DNA of 64,000 nt from NCBI GenBank assembly GCA_963965975.1, contig OZ014416.1, forward strand, positions 1,178,001 through 1,242,000, written 5' to 3'. This stretch comes from Xestospongia bergquistia. Taxonomy: Eukaryota; Porifera; Demospongiae; Haplosclerida; Petrosiidae. The notes beneath the pieces were generated by a model. The model was not told the origin of the DNA and made no database searches. It saw only the letters and a program-made list of their open reading frames with translations. Each line of letters begins with the position of its first letter. Within the stretch, counting starts at the first letter, position 1. Made by a program: the position numbers and the translations under genes. Below, piece by piece: positions 11,173 to 21,995 of the stretch.

Positions 11173-13055
11173 TCATTGTAACGTAGCAAAGAGCACAACC
11201 ACCAGGACCAATAATGGTATGTAAGCCGTTTTCACTCCTAATGCTGTAAATATAGGGCAAATAAATGCTATATTTGATGATTAATGTACTAGTATATTAA
11301 CATGTATTAAGTTTCATACATGCATTAATGCTTTACCGCCACTTGTTGTATCTCCATATGTTGTATTGAGTAGGAATGTGTTGTTAGCTTGTAAACCCAC
11401 AAATGATAGATAAACACTAGCTGTTGTATTTGATGATGACCCAGTAGATGACTGATGTAATGCAGGACTTACAAAGTAATCTATACCAGTAGTGCCATCA
11501 CTTTGGGCTGAGAAATCTGATGTTAAAGAAGTGGGGTTTCTAACTGAAAATGATCCTTGCATTTTTAGTTGTCCAGATATAATATTAACTTTTACTGTAA
11601 ATCCTTCAGAGGGGAAAGCATATTGCAATAAACGGGACTCATTCTGACCAAGACTTGCTTTAATACTATCATTTATAGAAGTAATGGCTGGAGCTATTTG
11701 AGATAAAGTAGAGTATTCTGATTAGAACTTTTAATGTAATATGCTTACTTGTACAAGCTGATGTTTGTAGTGGAAGCAGTTTGGCATCAAATTGACTTAG
11801 AGAGAAGTCTGAAATAACAAAGACATTGTTAGAACTAGAAGCTATAGTATTCAGTTCATTGATGTTAACACCACTTCCAATACCAAATGAGTAGACTACT
11901 ATACCAGTATCATGAACAGCCTGTGCAGCTTGAGCAGTTAAACTTTGTGAATTGGAGTAACCATCAGTAAAAACTATAGCTACTCGAGGGACTCCTTGAC
12001 TTGTACGAGCATTATTAAAGGCAGTATCTAGAAGGTTTAAAGCTAAATGTGTAGCTGTTCCTCCACCAGTATAATAAATATTAGTAATAGAAGTGTTTAG
12101 CTGTCCAGCATTGTTAATTGAACCAAGTGGAATTACAATAAAAGCTGAACTTGAAAATCTTATAACTCCAACACGTGTTTTGTTAGCCCCAATTTCAAAG
12201 TTAGAAATGATAGTTTTAACAAAATTCTTCATTGTTACAAAGTTGGAACTACCAACACTTCCAGAAGCATCCAACACAAAGATAATATCAAGACCAGATT
12301 TGCAACCTATATATAATACATAGAATATTGTAAAAATTAACAGTTGTACTGTGCATACATGCTAACCTCCAAGAAGCTCTTTCAGAGTTTGAAGGAGTTG
12401 ACGTGTAACAAGTTGTTCAGTACTTGATATCCAACTATCCACAGAAGATAAGAAGCTATTGGCTACTTGTGTGGTACATGTAATTGCTGTGTCAAGAATC
12501 TAGCACATATTTATTTGATCAATAAGAGAATTGACAAAATTATTGTTTTCAAACCTGTTGAATTGCTTGCTTATTCCAAAAATCATTCCTGGAAAAAACT
12601 TCATAGGCAAGGCAATTCAAATTAGTAACACTCAAAAGAATGTCAGTACAGAATCCACTGGTATTATAACAGGATGAATGATTATTGAAAGCTTGTGTCT
12701 GTAATTGACTGCATGTTCCAATTGAACTGTAGACATTACTATTCAGGATGGCCCTCATTAGACAAATGTAGGTATTATTGACCCAAGTTTTACCCTACAT
12801 ATGAAATTAATCAACATATTCTAAAAGAACATGAATTTAACTTACAGCAGATGAAAAACAGGTTCGCTTATTTGTGAATTGACGACAGTATCTGTCACCA
12901 TAAGCCCTAGGATATCCATTAGTACCACATTGAAATTTTCTCTCTACACACTGAGTGTAGAAGTCACAGTTACCAGCATTAGCTAGAGCTGTACAGTCCT
13001 GAGCTTTGACAGTAACTGCCAAGTAGAACACCACTGCAAACAGGAGTAATTTCAT
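11173..13055 (-). CDS. Secreted Cys-rich/vWA surface protein, copy 3
   Basis: Six exons join in frame: 12846-13055, 12555-12794, 12367-12499, 11749-12306, 11337-11717 and 11173-11243. The predicted protein is about 530 residues. Order: signal peptide (MKLLLFAVVFYLAVTVKA), Cys-rich module of about 130 residues, a 44-residue linker exon (LQTLKELLGG), vWA domain with DASGS, a Thr-containing loop (GGGTATHL) and FTDG, a beta-sandwich with several N-glycosylation sequons, and a hydrophobic end (YIPLLVLVVVLFATLQ). Unlike copies 1 and 2 it has no furin-like site and no mucin-like tail. It is probably displayed on the cell surface through a GPI anchor or held by its C-terminal helix. The Cys pattern recalls stanniocalcin-like proteins, but I am not sure of that. 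Confidence 0.85.
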
Positions 13056-13639
13056 GTTGAAGTACAATATTGTTTGTTAGTTGCATGAACTTTTATATAA
13101 GAAGAAATTATACAGGAAGTAAATCTATACCAAATAACTCTATAATTTGTTTAGATACTAATTATAAACAATTTGTCATCATGGTTTATTAATCTTCATA
13201 GCTCCTATTTTTTGAAGCAAGTTTTGACTTTCCTATTACGCCATCTTTTGTACATCTTTCATTGTTTTAAAGTTTTGAAAAAGAGGTTAAACACTTTTTA
13301 TATTAACTACAATATAACTCATTGAAGAACTAATATAAATATATTGCATAAATATGTTTGAAAAGTCCTGTGTATTTAAATTATATGACAGTTGACAATT
13401 TGACAGATTAATTAGCAGTACTGCATAGAGTCGTGTTTTCTTTAGCCACATCATGGAAGAGTGATTTTACTTTAAAATTTCACTAATATTTAATTTTTCA
13501 TTCCATTCATTTTTACTGGGACAAGCTATATGGAAGTAAAAAACAGGTCTGAATGATTACCTGTAACTAACAATAAATGACAAATACAGTGCTAGCTACC
13601 AAATTGTTAATAGATCACATAAATCATACATTCAATTAT

Positions 13640-14760
13640 CAGAATTACGTTCACTAGTTGTATCTCTTAAATGTTGTGTGCTCAGAGAGAATGTGTTGTT
13701 AATCAGAAAGCCCCCAATGGATAGGAAAGGATTATTTAATAGTGAATCAGCTTGCAAACCAATTAGGCTATGACTGATGATGTAACTCAGGACTGATAAT
13801 GTAAATAGTGTTATTTTGGACATACAAATCAGCTATTACTGTTAATGAATTAGAGTGTTTCTTACTGAAATGATCCATAGATTAACAATTGTCCAGATAT
13901 GATATTTATTTTTATTGTGAGAACTTATTAGGAAGGTATATTGTAGCAGGCAAAACTCATATATACCAAGACTTGTCTGTATACTAACATTGCTAGACAT
14001 AATAGCTGCATGGAGCTGTTTGAAACTATGTAATAATAATAGATGCTTGCAGTTAAAGATGGAGTATAGGATTGACCACCAACTCAAGGCACTCCTTGAC
14101 TTGTATGAGCATTATTAAAGGCAGTTTCTAAAGACTTAAAGTGAAATGTGTAGTTGATGACTATGATAAGGAATATTGGTATTGGAAGTATTAACCTATG
14201 TAACATTGGCAATTGAACCAAATGGAACCACAATAGAAGCAAAGTGTCAAAATCATATAGCTCCAACATGTGCAAAATGTGCTTTGTTACCTCCAATTTC
14301 AAAGTTGGTAATGGCATTTTTTACAAAGTTCTCAAACCTTTGAAGTTTGTGCTACCAAGACTTTTAGAAGCTTCCAACACAAACACAATATCAAGACCAC
14401 ATCTACAACATATATGCACAGTGCGTGTCAAAATTTGAGAACAAATACATTGATTTCCTTTGTAAAAACCTCAGCATCTTTAAAAGTACATATATACTGT
14501 AATACAGCCAGATGTTAGAATTCACAAGAATATATAGAAGAACATAAGGAAATGGTAATTGATGATTACATTTCTATACTCATAAGCTTTGTATAAGCAT
14601 CCAAATTCATGTCAAATATAATTTTTGCTGTTGATGGTGTTACAGAATTGTTGTCACACTGATTGCAAGAGAATACAGCAAGAAAGTGTCCATTAGTACT
14701 ACATCTAAATCATGTCTCTATAGAACTGAATTGTTGCATGCAACTTCAAGTACCATATGC
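13640..14760 (-). pseudogene. vWA gene, copy 4 (heavily decayed)
   Basis: Scattered minus-strand matches keep the exon order of the family. About 13640-13990 resembles exon 5. About 14084-14410 resembles the vWA exon; its 5' end still encodes a readable LEASN in place of LDASG, and a fragment of the GANKTRV region survives. About 14640-14760 resembles exon 1. Frameshifts, internal deletions and stops break every exon, and exons 2 and 3 are gone. No function is expected. Confidence 0.75.
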
Positions 14761-14984
14761 GCATATGCTACTTGAAGTGGTATTGAAAGCATTTCCTGCT
14801 GTAACCATTTACTGAGGTTAGAGGCTATGTAGTTACAATTTACATTGTAGCACAGCTCACTGACCAATTTCATACAAGAAGTTTAGTAGTACAATGTAAC
14901 AAACACAATGTGTTCATTAAAGGAATTATTGAAATAGAAGGTGTGGTTTAATTATTGCTAATTGTTCAAAGATAAGGTGTAACT

Positions 14985-15285
14985 GTAACCTACTGTAACT
15001 CACTGTAACCTATTACAATCCATTCTAACCCATTGTAACCTACTATAACACATTATAACCTACTGTAACACATAACCTACTGTAACCACTGTAACCTACT
15101 ATAATTTATTGTAACCCACTGTAACCTACTTTAACCCAATGCGATATGTTGTAAACCACAACCTACCATAACATACTATAACCCTCTGTAACCCATTGTA
15201 ACCTGCTGTAACCTACTGTAACTCATTATAACCTGCTGTAACTTACCATAACCAACTGTAACCCACTGTACCCTACTGTATCATT
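14985..15285. repeat. Degenerate CTGTAACCTA tandem repeat
   Basis: About 300 bases of imperfect head-to-tail units built on TGTAACCTAC/CACTGTAACC, with variable unit length (8-19 bases). It lies just upstream of the decayed vWA copy 4 and downstream of copy 5. No coding frame of note. Confidence 0.8.
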
Positions 15286-15777
15286 GGACACCAATGAGTT
15301 TGCCATGAGTTTTGACAACAATTACCAAATAAATTATCAATACAAATGTACATAAGTAACTATGTTATTGCTCATATATCAACACACAGAGTGCAGCTAG
15401 TATATAAAGTAGTTCTGGAAACATATATAGACAACTTAACAAACAGTTAATGTACATACAAGTTGTTATAATAAAAAAGTAAGCACTATTAAACAAGTTC
15501 TATGCTAATAAATTTATGCTAAACACAATCATTGTGGTGTGTACTTGTAAAATGACAAGTGATCAATTTGTTGTTATACAGTTTCATTTATTAACAAGTT
15601 ATACCAGATAACTCATGTACACAATATCAAAAGTGAAGTTTGCAAAATATATAAAAAAAACAGTTGTGGATACAATGCATTTACTAATTGTCACTATAGC
15701 TACATTACTATAAAAACTAATCAAGCACACAACTTGTATTGTTAACAAGTTATTGTAAAAGGGAAGCACTTCTGTCT

Positions 15778-17653
15778 TCATTGTAGCACAGCAAAGAGCA
15801 TAGCCACCAGGACCAATAATGGTATGTAGGCTGTTTTCATTCCTAATGCTGTAAATATAGGACAAATAAATGCTATATTTGAACATTAATGTACTAGTAT
15901 ATTAACATGTATTAAGTTTCATACATGCATTATGCTTTACCGCCACTTGTATCTCCATATGTTGTATTGAGTATGAATGTATTGTTAGCTTGTAAACCCA
16001 CAAATGATAGATAGACACTAGCTGTTGTATTTGATGATGACCCAGTAGATGATTGACGTAATGCAGGACTTACAAAGTAATTTATACCAGTGGCATTATC
16101 TCTTTGGATTGAGAAATCAGATGTTAAAGAAGTGGGGTTTCTAACTGAAAATGATCCTTGCATTTTTAGTTCTCCAGATATGATATTAACTTTTACTGTA
16201 AATCCTTCAGAGGGGAAAGCATATTGCAACAAACGGGACTCATTCTGACCAAGACTTGCTTTAATACCATCATTTATAGAAGTAATGGCTGGAGCTATTT
16301 GAGATAAAGTAGAGTATTCTGATTATAACTTTTAATGTAATATGCTTACTTGTACAAGCTGATGTTTGTAGTGGAAGCAGTTTGGCAGCAAATTGAGTAG
16401 GAGAAAAGTTTGAGATAACAAAAACATTGTTAGAACTAGAAGCTATAGTATTCAGTTCAGTTTTGTCAATACCAATTCCAATACCAAATGAATAGACTAC
16501 TATGCCAGCTGCATGAACTAACTGTGCAGCTCGAGTAGTTGAACTTCGTGAATTAGATTGACCATCAGTAAAAACTATAGCTACTCGAGGGACTCCTTGA
16601 CTTGAACGAGCATTACTGAATGCTGTATGTAGAAGATTTAAAGCTAAATGTGTAGCTGTTCCTCCACTAGTATAAACAATATTAGTAATAGAAGAACGAA
16701 GCTGTCCAGCATTGTTAATTGAACCAAGTGCAATTACAATAGAAGCTGAACTTGAAAACCTTATAACTCCAACACGTGTTTTGTTAGCCCCAATTTCAAA
16801 GTTAGAAATGATAGTTTTAACAAAATTCTTCATTGTTACAAAGTTGGAACTACCAATACTTCCAGAAGCATCCAACACAAAGATAATATCAAGACCAGAT
16901 TTGCAACCTATATATAGTGCATATAATATTGTAAAATTTAACAGTTGTACTGTGCATACATGCTAACCTCCAAGAAGCTCTTTCAGAGTTTGAAGGAGTT
17001 GGCGTGTAACAAGTTGTTCAGCATTTGATATCCAATTATCCACAGAAGATAAGAAACTATTGGCTACTTGTTTGGTACATGTAATTGCTGTGTCAAGAAT
17101 CTAGCACATATTTGATCAATAATAGAATTGACAAAATTATTGTTTTCAAACCTGTTGAATTGCTTGCTTATTCCAAAAATCATTGCTGGAAAAAACTTCA
17201 TAGGCAAGGCAATTCAAATTAGTAACACTCAAAAGAATGTCAGTACAGAATCTATTGCTATTATAACAGGATGAATGATTATTGAAAGCTTGTGTCTGTA
17301 ATTGACTGCATGTTCCAGTTGAGCAGTAGACATTACTGTACAGGATGGCCCTCATTAGACAAATGTAGGTATTATTAGCCCAAGTTTTACCCTGTATATG
17401 AAATTAATAAACCTATACTAAAAGAACAATGAATATAACTTACTCCAAATGTAAAACAGGTTCGCTTATTTGTGAATTGACGACAGTATCTGTCACCATA
17501 AGCACTAGGATATCCATTAGTACCACATTGAAATTTTGTCTCTACACACTGAGTGTAGAAGTCACAGTTACCAGCATTAGCTAGAGCTGTACAGTCCTGA
17601 GCTTTGACAGTAACTGCCAAGTAGAATACCACTGCAAACAGGAGTAATTTCAT
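15778..17653 (-). CDS. Secreted Cys-rich/vWA surface protein, copy 5
   Basis: Structure and length match copy 3. The ATG at 17653 starts the same signal peptide; the Cys-rich exons lie at about 17447-17653 and 17156-17395. The linker exon follows, then the vWA exon at about 16363-16920 (DASGS, FTDGQSN). The beta-sandwich exon is at about 15943-16331 and the hydrophobic tail exon ends at 15778. The exon 4/5 junction is in frame as in copy 3. Differences from copy 3 cluster in loops, for example the vWA segment after the MIDAS Thr and the region YSFGIGIG. Exon 1 ends with a changed residue pair (FG instead of SA). Spacing of about 4.6 kb between stop codons of copies 3 and 5 fits unequal crossing-over. 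Confidence 0.85.
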
Positions 17654-17759
17654 GTTGAAATACAATGTTCTTTGTCAGTTGCGTCCACTTTTATAGGAAA
17701 TAAACAATATAATTAATTGATATAATTATTTTATAATAAACAATTACAGTCATATTGCA

Positions 17760-17990
17760 ACATGTATATACTTGTAAAATGACAAATAGTCATTTTATTT
17801 TTGTATAGGTTTTTATTTAACAAGTTTCTCTATAACAGATAACGCATGTATGCAATATTAAAAGTGAAATTTGTAGAATATATTCAAATAACAATTGCGG
17901 ATTCAATATTTAGCAAGTGTTACTATTATATGAAAACCACTAAAACACACAACTTATACTGTTAACAATATGTTTAGTTCTTGCAGTTGT
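17760..17990. repeat. Leftover 3' flank of a sixth vWA copy
   Basis: The sequence matches the 3' flanks of copies 3 and 5 (near 10921-11130 and 15575-15740), sharing AAGTTTCTCTATA and CAATATTAAAAGTGAAATTT. No coding exon follows. This marks a former duplication unit whose gene has been lost. Confidence 0.65.
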
Positions 17991-18454
17991 TTGATCAATT
18001 CCAAAACAGAAAGAGGAGATCTTGTTAGTTTGATATTCATAAGTGCTAGCAGATACACACTCTTAAACGTATTATATACCCACTAAATATGTACCTAGCT
18101 TAAATCAAATTAATCACTTTGAAAACTATAACTGACTCCAATCCTATGTCAATCCAGTTCTATCATTGATGCAATAAATGTTTTAAAGAGACAACAAACA
18201 ACCTGTTATAATTAGATGTTATCTGGACTCCCAACAACCCTTGTGTCCTCCATTCATAGTTTAATTATATACCAGGAAATGCATCCAATATAGTTCTTCT
18301 AAGCTCATATTTTTGTTCACAGTGTACTACTTTTAAAATGTCTTTACTATTACTCATAAAATATTGACAAGATAGTATCTCTGAGGAGATCTAGTATACA
18401 TGTAACAATGTACACACTACACCATGTCTTTTTCAGCAGTGCTTTTCAATTAGG

Positions 18455-18459
<5 letters not shown>

Positions 18460-18504
<45 letters not shown>
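18460..18504. repeat. (TA)n microsatellite
   Basis: About 22 uninterrupted TA dinucleotides. Confidence 0.95.
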
Positions 18505-18506
<2 letters not shown>

Positions 18507-19518
18507 CTTACAAATTTTCAGTATAGCTAACTGTTCTTGTTCCCATTCTTGTATTTGTTGTTTACTTTGTTATTAAGTGTTATATCTTTAATATGTAATC
18601 GATCCTCTCATATGGTGCTTGAAATGGGTCAAAAAGTTCCTGTTGTAACCAGTTATACAGTTTACAGTTTAAATTACTGCAGCTACTTACCGACTAGTTT
18701 TCTACAATAATTGTTAGAATTATGCCGATAAGATGTTGGACCAGAGCTGTTACTATAAAAAATTCATATATATACTTCAATGTATTTTGCGAGATGCATG
18801 CCTATATACAATATATTGGTTAAATCAGCCAACCGATTTTTATAGTGATATGTGACTAGATATGCAATCAAAGAGGGACCACTTGAGTCATTTCTATTAT
18901 TTTGACTTATATTCATACCATTTTGAAGTATTCACAACACTGTATTTGTAGTTACATATATGTGTATATATATGTGTGTATATATATATAATTATACATA
19001 AAGCTGTCTTGCAATCACACTATTACACTACCTTATATTATCGTCTTACTGTCTTACAATCACATTATCAATTAATAGGCCTATAATAAATTTTAATAAA
19101 TTATAATTTATACATATAATTATGTTATCTTTAAATTTCTCCCTTTAACACTATAGAAGCAAAACTGATTTAATGTCCATTAAAGAAGAATGTGCTGCAT
19201 TACAGAAAAATGATAGGTAGATTGTAAGAAATACACAGTATATCAAAAGGGTATTCACTATATTCACTATAACTAAATACATTTCCATGTTCCTGTACTA
19301 GATATGGGACTGAGATTATAGGAATGAAGATCACATAATGTATATGTATAGTGTAACATAAACAATCAATCAACAGGGGCAACGAGAATGATTGTTATTA
19401 GAAAGTGAACTTCAACAAGCCTGAGCTAGGGAGCTAGTAATAGTCAATGAATTATCTCCAGCTGTTATTAGAAATAAAATATAAATATAAATAAGATTCA
19501 TGTTGCCAATTACTCTTA

Positions 19519-19600
19519 CAGGATATCAACAAACTAGATGAGATTCATATAGATCAGAGAGATTACCTTATTGTTGTCATCTTCCAATTCAAAAGATGTA
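19519..19600 (+). repeat. Exon-like diverged direct repeat, copy A
   Basis: Preceded by a good acceptor (TTACTCTTACAG). It reads DINKLDEIHIDQRDYLIVV. The same frame at 21759-21840 reads VINKLDTIHTDQRDCTIVV. Many differences between the two are at third positions, which suggests an old coding exon. The protein family is not recognised. Confidence 0.45.
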
Positions 19601-20225
19601 AGTTTGTCAATAAAATTTAATTAGAATTGAAATGGGTACATGAAATGATTGATACATTCAAAATACAGAATGTTTTTCAAAGCTAGCACTAGCAGATCTG
19701 AGTCCACACAGGTAGTGGGCTACACCATAATAGCTGTCTCCTATATATGTATATACTAGTTTCACTAATTCATATTATATATTGAATGAGAGGCACAACA
19801 GAAAATGACTTCAAGACTGCTCAATTGTCTAGTTTGGAAGTTTCTAATAGAAATATTGTATCTTATACCGTATATAGACATTGTCTTACAACTGTATTTA
19901 TTTCCAGTAACAACTTGTAGAATATTTAAAGTACTTTATGTATTTTGAAAATTTCTAATTAATTGTTAATCAAAATCAATTAAAAATCAATTAAAAACCA
20001 ATTAATGCTGGCACGCGCCTTGTGTTTCCCGCTAAAAATTTGTCACAAGTTTGTGGAGACTGGTTGTCAAATTGAAGCGTGCCAAAATCTCTTGATAGTA
20101 TATATGGGACTCCATTTTGCAAGTTTATACTATAAGGTGAGTTTCTCTCCATCCATCATCTCACGTCCATTTTTCAGTTGTTACAATTACTCTCTCTTTC
20201 TCCTTCTATGTTCTCTTCGACTCAC

Positions 20226-20570
20226 TTCATCGTTGGACATCGTTGGATCATCTCGTACTTCGTTGGATCGACTCGCTCCTCTCGTCGTTGGATCATCTTT
20301 TTATTTTAGTTGTCATTCTTATCTGTTTGTTTTCTTTTTTTATTTTCTTTTTTTTTATTTATTTTTTTAGTCTTTAATTTTTGTCAAATCATTTTTCTAA
20401 TAAAAAAAGTTCTCTCTCTCTCTTCGTTTCTACAGGACTCAACTTGGAAGTTTTTACCGTGTTCTTGACTGTTCTTCTATGATGTTTTCTGATGTTCTTG
20501 ACTGTTCTTCTATGATGTTTTCTGACTTTCTTGACTGTTCTCTGACGTTCTCTTGACTGTTCTGATGTTC
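20226..20570. repeat. Short tandem repeats (CGTTGGATC and a 33-mer)
   Basis: The 20226-20300 part repeats CGTTGGAYCATCT-like units about five times. The 20461-20570 part repeats a unit of about 33 bases starting TTGACTGTTCTTCTATGATG, first perfectly and then shortened. Confidence 0.8.
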
Positions 20571-20708
20571 TCTGGATGTAAAAGTTGAGTCGCTGTCCCT
20601 GTCATTGGACTCTTTCCTGTCTTCCTTCCAGCCTTCTTTCCTCTTCTTTTATTTTTTTTTAATTTTATTTTGGGCTTTCTAGCCCATACACCATACACAC
20701 ACTCATGC

Positions 20709-20815
20709 AATCCCTACAAATCATATCTCCCCCCGCCACCTGGCGGCCAAAAAAAAAATTTTTTTATAATCCTAGGCCGCCAGGTGGCGGGGGAGACCTC
20801 TGATCTTGTAGGGTG
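20709..20815. repeat. Long GC-rich hairpin, MITE-like
   Basis: The arms CCCCCGCCACCTGGCGGCC and its reverse complement flank an A/T-rich loop. Pairing extends outwards to CCCTACAA and TTGTAGGG with small bulges. The arms are almost pure GC in AT-rich DNA. Likely a small fold-back element. Confidence 0.8.
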
Positions 20816-21758
20816 CGCGTGTGTGTGTGCTATGTGTGTGTGTGTTGGTGGTCCCTTTTCACTTCCTCTGTCTCTCTTCACTCTCTATCCATTCATTGTC
20901 ACTAGTTCAGTTATTACCACTCTTTTTCTTTCCTACAGGAGCAGTATTGTTGAAAAAGGTGAGCTATCTATCTTCTATCCATCCATCCATCCATTCTTTA
21001 GTAATCCAGTTGTTACAAATAACCTTCTTTCTTTTTCTATGTTCTCTACTTGTGGACTGACTGGACTCTTGAGAACTCTTCAACTGCTGAGACTGTCTTA
21101 TTTTTTAGTTATTTTTTTATTTCTCTTTTTCTAATTATAATTTTTTTAAAGTTTTTTTTTTGTTTGTTATTAAGAATAAGTTAACTTACTATATTTTATT
21201 GAAATTCTTCAAAAAACATTTTTTACTATAATTTGTCAAAAGTCAATTATCTTTAAATTTAATTTCAAATATATTTTAAGGTAACAATTAGTCACCAAGT
21301 TTAACATTTCAAAGATTCTAGATTCGATATAACTCTTAACTTTTTTTCATGAAAACTGAATTAGTTTAGAATGCAATTTCTTAATAGCTAGCTATTATAC
21401 TATGCATCCATCTTTTTTATTATTGGTAGTTTTACAAGATAAATTAATTTCACCAATTCTTTAGTTTGTATCATATTATTATTAATGTTTTCATATTATT
21501 ATTAATTTTTTTAGCAAAAAGCAATAAAAAATATTAAGAATTCATTGTTCTTGTCTGGCGTGTGCTGAAGATATTATTTTCCCGCCATAATGGTGGTCAC
21601 GCGTTTGCTGTTCCTTGCTAGGTGTGTGCTGATGATACTTTCCCGCCTGGCTAATAATGTGTATTCATTCTCTTTTTTGAATGGACTCTAAAGATCTTCA
21701 CCTATTGAGACATTATTATTATTATTTGTTTAAAACGTTTAGGGCTCATTACTCTCTC

Positions 21759-21840
21759 AAGTTATCAACAAACTGGATACGATCCATACAGATCAGAGAG
21801 ACTGCACAATTGTTGTCACCTTCCAACTCAGATTTTGTTC
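21759..21840 (+). repeat. Exon-like diverged direct repeat, copy B
   Basis: Partner of 19519-19600 and same orientation. It shares ATCAACAAACT, GATCAGAGAGA and ATTGTTGTCA. It may be a surviving exon of a lost gene. Confidence 0.45.
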
Positions 21841-21995
21841 AGTGCATTTTTACTTTGGGCTTGTTTGAGATGTTTTACTGCCATCAGTATATTTAATGAT
21901 TTTTTAAAAAAATTTTACTTGTATAAATTAAGTTACTTTTCCACAGAAGAGACACAACATATAAACTCGAGTATTATAAATACACCTGCTATCAG

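Larger units (their letters stand above)
17991..21995. other. Repeat-rich spacer before the housekeeping block
   Basis: No complete gene was found. The stretch holds a (TA)n run (18460-18504), an exon-like pair of diverged direct repeats, short CT-rich tandem repeats (20226-20570) and a strong hairpin (20709-20815). Several short pieces are flanked by splice-like signals, for example CCTACAG before GAGCAGTATTG near 20940. A non-coding or untranslated-exon transcript is possible but unproven. Confidence 0.5.

Noticed and set aside
20005-21134. Several hydrophobic open frames of 79-154 codons
   Set aside because: Composition follows the CT-rich repeats and T-runs; no conserved motif, and frames overlap one another.
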